Of a stretch of 64,000 nucleotides of DNA, positions 17,544 to 25,464 are shown in pieces. Source of the DNA: Acidobacteriota bacterium (GTDB taxonomy: Bacteria; Acidobacteriota; Thermoanaerobaculia; Multivoradales; J023). The stretch is from positions 248,001 through 312,000 of the forward strand of contig JAJCXR010000040.1 in the NCBI GenBank assembly GCA_029263315.1. The letters are read 5' to 3'. The translations under genes were made by a program, and so were the position numbers. The notes under the pieces were generated by a model that searched no databases, was not told where the DNA came from, and worked only from the letters and a program-made list of their open reading frames with translations. Positions within the stretch are counted from its first letter, which is position 1. Each line of letters opens with the position of its first letter.

Positions 17544-18895
17544 GGTCGGCTCGCTGCGGCACCCATGGCCGCCGTGTCCTCCGTCAAGGTCCGGTCATGG
17601 TCGGGCAGATCCACCTCGACGGCCATCAGAGGGGACGATCGCCAGCCCCACACGGACACCGCCAGGGCGAGACAGCCCAAAACCAGGTAATAGAGACCGA
17701 TGCCCCTTCCAGGGCCGCTGCCCAAGACTTTGCCCAGACTCGCCGCCAACGGACCGTCGATCGCCATCAATGGCTCGAAGATCCGGTCCGCCAACGGTCC
17801 CGCCAAGAGATAGCCGAGGGGGGTCGTGAAGGTGGCGAGCATGCGGCGCAGGGCAAAGATGCGGCCTTGCAGATGGGGCGCCAACTTGCTCTGCCAAATG
17901 GCCTGGCTGCAGCTGTTGATGACGGCGATGGCGAAGTTGAAGGCAAAGAGGGCTCCAGCGATGAGTATCAACGAGGGACGCAGGCCGACCCACAGCAGGC
18001 TGGCGCCGAGCAGCGAGCAACCACCCAAGACCCCTAGGATGCGACGTTGCGGCCCCCCCCAAATGCTGATCATCAGACTACCCACCACCATGCCACTGGC
18101 TGCGAACGACAGAGTCAACCCCAAGGCGTCGGGGGTATTGAAACCCAGAATCAAAGGCACGATGAGCCCCAGGGCCTGTGAGCCGAAGAAGTTGGTCATG
18201 GTGAACAAGGCCAGCAACCTGACCAAGCCAGGACGCCGCATCAAATAGCTCCAGGCAAAACCCATTTCCTGCCGCAATCCTTTGCCCTCGGTGTCGACGG
18301 TGGGGCGCTCGGGGGCAGGTATGCGGATCATCACCAATGTTCCGACGGCAAAAACGAACGTGGCGACATCGATCCACAGGATGCTGGAGATCGGCAGATG
18401 GACCATCAGGAGGCCTGCCAACAGAGGAGCCAAAATCTGCGAGCCGGCGCGGGCGAATTGCACCATACCGGCGGCCCGTGCCAGGAGCCTTCTGGGAACC
18501 AACAACGTCGTCGCCGCCGAATAGGCGGGCCATTGAAACGCCGCAGCGGCGGCGCTCCCCCCCATGGCAACGTAGATGTGCCAGATTTCCAGGCGATCGG
18601 TAGCCAGCAGAACAGCCACGGCGATCGTCCCCACCGCCGAGCCACAATCAGCCAGGATCATCACCCGGCGACGGCTCCAGCGGTCCACCAAAACCCCGGC
18701 GACGGGGGACAGCAAGACCGTCGGCAGGGTCGCCGCCACCGAGATCAGGGCGAACTTGGTCACCGAGCCGGTGCTTTGGAAGACCCAGACGCCGAGGGCG
18801 AAGCCGGTCAGACCGGAGCCAACCAGCGACACCAGCTGCCCCAGCCAAACCACTGAGAAGGTGCGCAGCCCCACGGCCTTTTCGTCTAGCCGCAA
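17540..18895 (-). CDS. MFS transporter, EntS-like exporter of the cluster
   Basis: 451 residues with twelve predicted hydrophobic segments. The N-terminus (FSVVWLGQLVSLVGSGLTGF), the loop VLVDRWSRRRVMILAD and AGSQILAPLLAG fit the MFS branch of EntS (enterobactin exporter) and macrolide exporters. The frame starts with TTG at 18895, preceded by a GAGGGGTGAG ribosome site; a GTG follows seven codons later. It lies 67 bp after the PKS and overlaps the ADOP gene. Most likely exports the cluster product. Confidence 0.88.
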   Translation of the reverse strand: MRLDEKAVGLRTFSVVWLGQLVSLVGSGLTGFALGVWVFQSTGSVTKFALISVAATLPTVLLSPVAGVLVDRWSRRRVMILADCGSAVGTIAVAVLLATDRLEIWHIYVAMGGSAAAAAFQWPAYSAATTLLVPRRLLARAAGMVQFARAGSQILAPLLAGLLMVHLPISSILWIDVATFVFAVGTLVMIRIPAPERPTVDTEGKGLRQEMGFAWSYLMRRPGLVRLLALFTMTNFFGSQALGLIVPLILGFNTPDALGLTLSFAASGMVVGSLMISIWGGPQRRILGVLGGCSLLGASLLWVGLRPSLILIAGALFAFNFAIAVINSCSQAIWQSKLAPHLQGRIFALRRMLATFTTPLGYLLAGPLADRIFEPLMAIDGPLAASLGKVLGSGPGRGIGLYYLVLGCLALAVSVWGWRSSPLMAVEVDLPDHDRTLTEDTAAMGAAASRP

Positions 18896-18962
18896 GGCTC
18901 ACCCCTCGTCCCGATTGTGCGATGAGAGGCGAGCCGACGGATGCCATGCCGTCCCCTGCCGC

Positions 18963-21900
18963 TCATCCACTGGCCACCAGGCCACCCGGGGAGGTGATCC
19001 AGCCACGCTGTCTGAAAAAGCGTAAGTATTGGCCCATGCACTCGGCATCGAGGGCCGGCGGCTCGATGCCGCTGTCCGCCAAACCCTGACGGACATTGTC
19101 CATCAAGAAGGTGGGCATGGTCCGGTCACCGGCCTCCGACAGCAGCCCGAGGAGCGCTTCCAAGGCGGCGTCCCCGCTGCCTTCGAGGCGGGTCTTCAAC
19201 TCTTGAAGCCAACGCCCATAGGGAACACTTTCGACCTCATAGCCGCATTGGCGAATCAGCGCAAAGAGCTGGTTCCAAGGCAAGGGGCGTGGTTGTATGA
19301 GGTGGAAACTCCGACCCACGGCATCTGGCCGCAGAGACAATCGCACCAAGGCGGCGGCCACGTAGTCGACCGTCGCCACCGCCAAAGGATAGTCACGCAA
19401 TGGCGCCAGACCGAAGCGCACGCAACCTTCGATCATCTTGGTCAAATAGTCGTCCCCATTGCTGACACCGCTCTGGCTGTCCCCCATCACCATGCCGGGC
19501 CGGTAGATCGACGCTGCGACGCCCCGGGATCGGGCGATTTCGATCAACCCTTCACTCACCCACTTGCTCTGGCTATAACCCGTGTCATGCCCCTCGGCGG
19601 GGGGTAACGGCCCGTCCTCTGGCACCACCACGTCCCCCCGCACCACCGCTCCGGCCAACACCGCCAAGGTGGACACATGGTGCAAAACCTTGGGACGCCC
19701 CTGCACCACCAGGCGCAGGATCTCTTGGGTCCCCAGGACGTTGCTCCCTTTGAGGGCTCGATAGGGTTGAGCAAAATTCACCCAGGCGCCACAGTGGTAG
19801 ACCCCGTCGATGCGACCGCTGAGCTCCTCGAAGGCCTCCGGCGACAACCCCAGCAGCGGTTTTCCCAGGTCACCGGGAAGCGGGATGAGACGTCTTTCGA
19901 GGCCTGGCTCCAAGCAGCCGTAGTTCTCCAGGTTCTGCAGGATGCGTTGCAAGGCCCCTTCCGTATGCTGCGCACGGACCAGGCAGATGATGTCTGCCGA
20001 GGTCTGACGCCCGAGCTCGCGGCACAGGAAGGCACCGAGGAATCCGGTCGCGCCGGTGAGCAACACCGCCGAAGAGCGCTCCAAGGTTGGTGGCCCTAGG
20101 ACTGCACCGACGGCGGGCACGACGGTCGGATCGAGGACCACCTCAGCAACCAAGTCCAAGGTCGGGGCCGTCTTTCCGCCGCTCGAATCTTCGATCCAGG
20201 CCGCCAGGGTCGCAATGGTCGGCGCTTCGAACAGGGCCCGAAGCTCCAATTGCACCGAAAAGCGATGACGAAGCGTCCTCATCAAATGGGTAGCCATCAA
20301 CGAATGGCCACCGAGGGCAAAGAAGTCATCGTGGATTCCAACCTCGTCGAGCCCTAGGAGATCGCGCCAGATGTCGACCAAGTCGGCTTCGAAGCTCGTG
20401 CGGGGCGGGTCCCGTGGAGGAACCTCTGCAGCGGCCGACACCAGGGGGCCATCCGCGGTCCCGGTTGCACCTTCGGACGGTCGATCAGCCATCGCCAAAG
20501 CCACCGCACCGGCTTCGATCCAATGCCGCTGACGCTCGAAGGCATAGGTGGGCAAGGGCACCCGACGAGGACGCACCGGAGCGTGGAAGGCTTGCCAATC
20601 GATGCTCACCCCGGCCAGCCAAAGCTTGCCCACCGTGGTCAGCAGGAAGGCCAAATCCGACTGCTTGTCCTGGGCGTGACGCAAGGACGGCAAGGCCAAC
20701 GGTGGAGGACAAAAACCCTGCATAGCGGCCAGGTTGCACAGGGCATTGCCCGGCCCCACCTCCAGCAGCACCCGCTGAGGATCGCTGGCCAGCTGACACA
20801 GACCCTCAGAGAAGCGCACGGTCTGCCGCAAGTGCCGTGCCCAATAATCGGGATCCGTGGCCTCCTGTGGTCGAATCCAGGTTCCCGTCACCCCTGAAAT
20901 GAAAGGAATTTGTGGTTCCTGCGGTGCCAGACGGCGCACGAAATCAGCCAACCTGTCAAGCACCGGATCCATCATGAAGGAATGGCTCGCCACCTCGATG
21001 TGAACCTTCTGATGCTCGATATCCGCCGCCGCCAGCTCCCTCATCAGATCGGCAATGGCGTGCTGCGGACCCGAGACCAGGCAGACCTCCGGAGCATTGA
21101 CCGCTGCCAGTGACAAACGGCCCTCGAGCAGGGGTTCCAGCTTCGCCGCAGAACGCTGCACGACGACCATGGCCCCGGCCGGCACCGCTTCGAAGAGCTT
21201 GCCCCGCTCCACCGCCAGAGCCAAGGTCTGCTCGAAGCTGAACACTCCCGCCAGGCATGCCGCCACGTACTCGCCCATGCTGTGTCCGATCATCCCCTGT
21301 GGCGTCACCCCCCAAGCCATCCACTGCCGAGCCATGGCGTAGGAAGTGGCCACCAGGGAGGCCAGGATGACCGGTGGACGCTGGGCACCTTCGACCTCCC
21401 CCAGGCCCAAGCTCGGATACAGGTGGTGGCGCAAGTCGAACCGGAGGAGCGGTCGCAAGTGCTCCGCCGCCTGGTCGATGGTCTGTCGAAAGACCGACTC
21501 CCGACGATAGACCTCCAAGCCCATATCCGGATACTGGGCGCCGCCCCCCGGAAAAAGAAAGATCACATGGCGATGATCGGTGGTCCCCAGGGGGCGCAGC
21601 AGGCGCTGCCGATCACGGCTGCGCAGCACCTCAATGGCGTCCTCTTCGTCGCGACATACCAAGACCCGCCGCTGGTCGAAGGCCCGACGTCCCACTTGCA
21701 GAGTGAAAGCCACGTTGACGAGATCACAACAGCTCCCTTGGAGATGCTCCTCCAGATGATCCGCCAGGCGATCCAGCGCCGCCTGCAAGGGCTCTTCACC
21801 ACGGGCTGAGATGGGCAAAACCTGCCAGGGACGGGCTTCGGTGGTGGGAGCTTGGGCCGGAGCCTCCTGCAGCACCACATGGGCGTTGGTCCCCCCAACC

Positions 21901-23216
21901 CCCAGGGAGCTGACCCCGGCTCTCCTTGGTGTCTCGTCACGCGGCCACGGTATGGCGGCAGTGGGCACATAGAAAGGTGTCGTCTCCAATTCCAGCTTGG
22001 GGTTTGGATTCTCGAAGTTGGCGCAAGGGGGTATTTCCCCATGCTCCAGGGCGAGCACGGCGCGCATCAGGCTAGCCACCCCGGCGGCGGCGTCCAGGTG
22101 CCCGAGGTTGGCCTTCACCGAACCCAAGGCACAGAATCCGCGGCGATCCGTATGGGCACGAAACGCCTGGCTCAAACCCGCCACCTCGATAGGATCACCC
22201 ACCGCCGTCCCGGTGCCGTGGGCTTCGACATAGCCTATGGACTCCGGGTGCACGCCAGCCAGGGCTTGAGCCGCCATCACCACGGAAGCCTGCGCATCGA
22301 CGCTGGGGGCGGTGTAGCCGACTTTGGACGAACCGTCGTTGTTGATCGCCGTGCCCCGGATGACCGCTCGGATGTGGTCACGGGCTGCCATGGCGTCGGC
22401 CAAACGCCGCAATACAACCACACCGGCACCATAGCCGGGAAGGCAGCCATTGGCCGCGGCGTCGAAGGGTCGGCATTCACCATCGGAGGTCAGAAACCCG
22501 CCATCGACGGCACGGTATCCCGACAGGAGCGGCACATTGAGCGCTACGCCACCCACCAATGCCATGTCACAGTCGTAACTCAACAGCCCCTGGCAGGCCA
22601 GATGGGTCGCCACCAAGGAGGTGGAACATGCGGTCTGGACGGTCAGGCTGGGACCCCGTAGATCGCAGAAATAGGCCACTCGGGTGGCCAGGAAATCCTT
22701 GTCGTTGGAAACCCGAGCGAACATGGCGTCTGGCGAGGCAAGAAATCTTGGATTGGTGTAGAGATTGTGCAGCAGGTATTTGTTCATAAAGCAGCCGGCG
22801 TAGACTCCGATGGCGCCGTCAAAGGTGCCCGGATCGTAGCCGGCGTCTTCCAAACTGCTCCAAGCGCACTCGAGGAAAACCCGGTGTTGGGGATCGAGGA
22901 TGCTGGCTTCCCGCGGGCTGAAACCAAAGAAGCCGGCATCGAAGCAATCCGCCTCACTGACCACTCCCGCCGCCCTAACATAGTCCGGATCCTCGACAGA
23001 TTTCACGTCGACACCGGCGGCCAGGAGCTCCTCGACGCTGAAACGGCGGATTGAGGTCTTGCCTTGCCGCAAGTTGTTCCACAGCTCCGATGGGGAGTCG
23101 GCCCCCGGCAGCCGCCCTGCCATGCCGACGACCGCGATGCTCTCTTCCAACGCTTCTTCAGACGCTTCGTCTAGCCTCTCTTCCTCGAGACGCTGCTGCG
23201 ACGCCGTGACGCCCAT
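18963..23216 (-). CDS. Type I polyketide synthase module KS-AT-ACP with terminal thioester reductase
   Basis: 1417 residues from the ATG at 23216, which has GGAG 7 nt upstream and overlaps the previous stop (TGATG); an in-frame start at 23261 would add 15. In the longer numbering: KS ~40-465 with Cys212 (TACSTSL), His348 (EAHGTGT), His388 (VKANLGH); AT ~565-870 with Ser661 (GHSMGEY) and VASHS at 757-761, between the malonyl (HAFHS) and methylmalonyl (YASHS) signatures; ACP with Ser987 (GGHSL); thioester reductase ~1062-1430 with GATGFLG and Tyr1229/Lys1233. No KR, DH, ER or TE. It should extend the peptide by one unit, keep the beta-keto group and release reductively. The N-terminus is acidic (RLEEERLDEASEEALEE), a possible docking end. 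Confidence 0.95.
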   Translation of the reverse strand: MGVTASQQRLEEERLDEASEEALEESIAVVGMAGRLPGADSPSELWNNLRQGKTSIRRFSVEELLAAGVDVKSVEDPDYVRAAGVVSEADCFDAGFFGFSPREASILDPQHRVFLECAWSSLEDAGYDPGTFDGAIGVYAGCFMNKYLLHNLYTNPRFLASPDAMFARVSNDKDFLATRVAYFCDLRGPSLTVQTACSTSLVATHLACQGLLSYDCDMALVGGVALNVPLLSGYRAVDGGFLTSDGECRPFDAAANGCLPGYGAGVVVLRRLADAMAARDHIRAVIRGTAINNDGSSKVGYTAPSVDAQASVVMAAQALAGVHPESIGYVEAHGTGTAVGDPIEVAGLSQAFRAHTDRRGFCALGSVKANLGHLDAAAGVASLMRAVLALEHGEIPPCANFENPNPKLELETTPFYVPTAAIPWPRDETPRRAGVSSLGVGGTNAHVVLQEAPAQAPTTEARPWQVLPISARGEEPLQAALDRLADHLEEHLQGSCCDLVNVAFTLQVGRRAFDQRRVLVCRDEEDAIEVLRSRDRQRLLRPLGTTDHRHVIFLFPGGGAQYPDMGLEVYRRESVFRQTIDQAAEHLRPLLRFDLRHHLYPSLGLGEVEGAQRPPVILASLVATSYAMARQWMAWGVTPQGMIGHSMGEYVAACLAGVFSFEQTLALAVERGKLFEAVPAGAMVVVQRSAAKLEPLLEGRLSLAAVNAPEVCLVSGPQHAIADLMRELAAADIEHQKVHIEVASHSFMMDPVLDRLADFVRRLAPQEPQIPFISGVTGTWIRPQEATDPDYWARHLRQTVRFSEGLCQLASDPQRVLLEVGPGNALCNLAAMQGFCPPPLALPSLRHAQDKQSDLAFLLTTVGKLWLAGVSIDWQAFHAPVRPRRVPLPTYAFERQRHWIEAGAVALAMADRPSEGATGTADGPLVSAAAEVPPRDPPRTSFEADLVDIWRDLLGLDEVGIHDDFFALGGHSLMATHLMRTLRHRFSVQLELRALFEAPTIATLAAWIEDSSGGKTAPTLDLVAEVVLDPTVVPAVGAVLGPPTLERSSAVLLTGATGFLGAFLCRELGRQTSADIICLVRAQHTEGALQRILQNLENYGCLEPGLERRLIPLPGDLGKPLLGLSPEAFEELSGRIDGVYHCGAWVNFAQPYRALKGSNVLGTQEILRLVVQGRPKVLHHVSTLAVLAGAVVRGDVVVPEDGPLPPAEGHDTGYSQSKWVSEGLIEIARSRGVAASIYRPGMVMGDSQSGVSNGDDYLTKMIEGCVRFGLAPLRDYPLAVATVDYVAAALVRLSLRPDAVGRSFHLIQPRPLPWNQLFALIRQCGYEVESVPYGRWLQELKTRLEGSGDAALEALLGLLSEAGDRTMPTFLMDNVRQGLADSGIEPPALDAECMGQYLRFFRQRGWITSPGGLVASG

Positions 23217-24097
23217 CACCCTTCTCCAGAGCCGGCTTGGGATGGCGGCGTGAAGTGCCAAAGGGCATGCCGGTCATCCACCGCCTCGAGCACCGACGTG
23301 GCGCCGAAACTCCAGCGCCCCGGCGCCGGCAGCGGATGCTGCAGGGTTGTCCGCACCGCCGCCACCCCTTCCGGCGAGCCGCCATCGCAGGTCACGCGGA
23401 TGGTGACGTCGGGGCCGCAAAACGTCCGCGGCTCCCCTTGTGGAGATGCGACATAATCCAGGGCTTCGAGGCAGCGGTGCAAGATCTCGGCCCGCCTCGG
23501 GGAGAGGTTCAGGCTCACCTCGCTGACATCCCCCAGGTGACGATCCGGGCCGTGGTCTTCACCGAGGGCCGCTTCGAGGTAGGCCTTGCGATGCATCTCC
23601 CCGGCCGCCCCGAGGGTCGCCCCGAGCTGCTGGCTGAAGTATTCGGGAGCTCCTTCCGCCAGCATTAGGATGAAGGGGCTACCGGCGCCGAAATCGGGCC
23701 GTGCCAAGTGGTACCACGGCAAGGGTTCTTGGCCTTCTTGCACCGTCCGCCGGACCAATTCGTAAGGCACCTCTGCATCCAATGCCTCCTCCAGCTTGGC
23801 TCGCACCACGGCCAAGGAACCGGGGACAGGGAACGACAAGACCAGGGCTCCGATCAAATCCGGCAGCGGTGGCGCCGCCACATCGAAGAATTCCAGCAGC
23901 GTGCTGACCCCAGCGAGGCCAGCGCTGGTGTAGGTTTGGGCCAAGGAGCTGGTGGCCGTTTTGACTTTGAATCGGCCGAACGAGTGACGCAGGAACGGTG
24001 AGCTCAAGAGCTCCCCATGGGTCTCGCTGTCCGACATGATCACCACATGATCGAGGAAAGCCATCGGAATAGGGGACTTGGTTGCGGATCGGGGCAT
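23216..24097 (-). CDS. DUF5829-like protein in the NRPS/PKS operon
   Basis: 293 residues from the ATG at 24097, chosen because GGAG precedes it by 6 nt; the open frame extends 63 codons upstream into the P450 gene without homology. The start (FLDHVVIMSDSETHGELLSSPFL then LAQTYTSAGLAGVSTLLEFF downstream) resembles DUF5829, a family of vicinal-oxygen-chelate-like folds without known function. No signal peptide. It is translationally coupled to the PKS (TGATG overlap) and follows the P450 by 38 bp, so a tailoring, editing or binding role in the pathway is likely but unproven. Family assignment is from memory of the motif. Confidence 0.7.
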   Translation of the reverse strand: MPRSATKSPIPMAFLDHVVIMSDSETHGELLSSPFLRHSFGRFKVKTATSSLAQTYTSAGLAGVSTLLEFFDVAAPPLPDLIGALVLSFPVPGSLAVVRAKLEEALDAEVPYELVRRTVQEGQEPLPWYHLARPDFGAGSPFILMLAEGAPEYFSQQLGATLGAAGEMHRKAYLEAALGEDHGPDRHLGDVSEVSLNLSPRRAEILHRCLEALDYVASPQGEPRTFCGPDVTIRVTCDGGSPEGVAAVRTTLQHPLPAPGRWSFGATSVLEAVDDRHALWHFTPPSQAGSGEG

Positions 24098-24135
24098 GGG
24101 CTTCTCCAAAAAATCCACGGAGCTATCGAGGGCAA

Positions 24136-25404
24136 TCAGAAGGCGACCGGCAACGAACGCAGGACACGCAGCGACACATTGCCACTCCATTGCGGCGTCC
24201 CGGTGCTCACCATTCGTGGAAGGCGACGCAACAGCACGTCGAAAGCAACCTCCCCTTCGAGGATCGCCAGGGGGCCCCCCAAACAATGGTGGATGCCGAT
24301 GCCAAAGGCGTGGTGACGGTTGCGGCCGCGGTCGAGGCGAAAGCTGTCGGCGTCCTCGAAAACTGCGGAATCACGATTCGCCGCCGCCAACATGACGATG
24401 ACGGAATCACCGTCGCGGATGTGTCGGCCGCCGATCTCCAGAGCCTCGAAGGCGATGCGGTTGGTCATTTGCACCGGGCTCTCGAAACGCAACATCTCGT
24501 CCACCGCCGAGCGCATCAGCCGACGATCCGCCGTCAGCTTGGCCATCGCTTCCGGATGTTGCAACAGGCACAGCATGCCGTTGCCGATCAGGCCGGTGGT
24601 GGTTTCGAAACCCGCCCCGGCGACGAACAGAAAGAGGATATTGGCGATCAGCTCCTCCTCGCTCATCGCCCCGTCACCGTCCCGGTCTCGCAAATGGATC
24701 AAACGGTCGGCCAGACCATCGCCGGGATGCTTGCGGCGGTGGGCCACAAAGTCCCGCAGGTAGGATTTGGCTTCCTCGATGGCAGCGCTGGCCTCCTGCC
24801 AAGTGCGCTCTGAGGTGTTGACGTCCACAACTTGCAGCTTGCGGGACCAGGCGGAGAACAGAGCCTCATCCCCCGACGGCAAACCGAGCATTTCGGCGAT
24901 GACGATGACCGGCAAGGGGAAGGCGAATTCGCTGATGAAATCCATCTCCCCGCGCTCTTTGACGGCATCGATCAGATCAACGGCGATGGCTTCGATACGC
25001 GGTCGCATCTTCTCCAGGGAGCGGGGCGTGAAGGCCTGCCCCATGGCGGCCCGCAGGCGCTGATGGTCCGGTGGATCCCGATGCACCAGCCACAGGCGGG
25101 CGGTGGAGAAAAACGAGCGAGCTGCTGCCGGTACCTTGGGGGCCGCCGACGATGATGTGGCGTTAGGGCCAAACTCCACCGGTCGGCGTTGTTTGCCGAG
25201 GCGCGGGTCGCGCAAGGTGGCCACAGCATCGTCGTGGCCAAAGAGGTACCAGGCACCCCGGTACCCCGCCAAGGCCGAATGCCCCCAATGCACGGGATCC
25301 GTTTCTCGATAGCGGCGGTACGTGGGATAAGGGTCGAGCTCCAGCTCACGGGTCTGGGGCTCGTAGCGATCCAGGGTGGACTCCACCAGAGTGTTCTCAG
25401 TCAT
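24136..25404 (-). CDS. Cytochrome P450 of the NRPS/PKS operon
   Basis: 422 residues from the ATG at 25404 (a TTG seven codons earlier is possible). Heme-binding loop FGIGIHHCLGG with the ligand Cys, I-helix AGAGFETTTG with the Glu-Thr pair, and ExxR in EMLR are intact; VHRDPPDHQRLR is the C-helix block. It is a soluble class I bacterial P450 (CYP107-like features). No ferredoxin or reductase lies in the window, so electrons must come from elsewhere. Located between NRPS2 and the DUF5829 gene; it probably oxidises a carrier-bound or released intermediate. Confidence 0.94.
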   Translation of the reverse strand: MTENTLVESTLDRYEPQTRELELDPYPTYRRYRETDPVHWGHSALAGYRGAWYLFGHDDAVATLRDPRLGKQRRPVEFGPNATSSSAAPKVPAAARSFFSTARLWLVHRDPPDHQRLRAAMGQAFTPRSLEKMRPRIEAIAVDLIDAVKERGEMDFISEFAFPLPVIVIAEMLGLPSGDEALFSAWSRKLQVVDVNTSERTWQEASAAIEEAKSYLRDFVAHRRKHPGDGLADRLIHLRDRDGDGAMSEEELIANILFLFVAGAGFETTTGLIGNGMLCLLQHPEAMAKLTADRRLMRSAVDEMLRFESPVQMTNRIAFEALEIGGRHIRDGDSVIVMLAAANRDSAVFEDADSFRLDRGRNRHHAFGIGIHHCLGGPLAILEGEVAFDVLLRRLPRMVSTGTPQWSGNVSLRVLRSLPVAF

Positions 25405-25464
25405 CTCAAAGGGCCCTTTCGGCAACGGGTTACGAGACCATCCAAGGCGCGTTGGCCAGATGTC

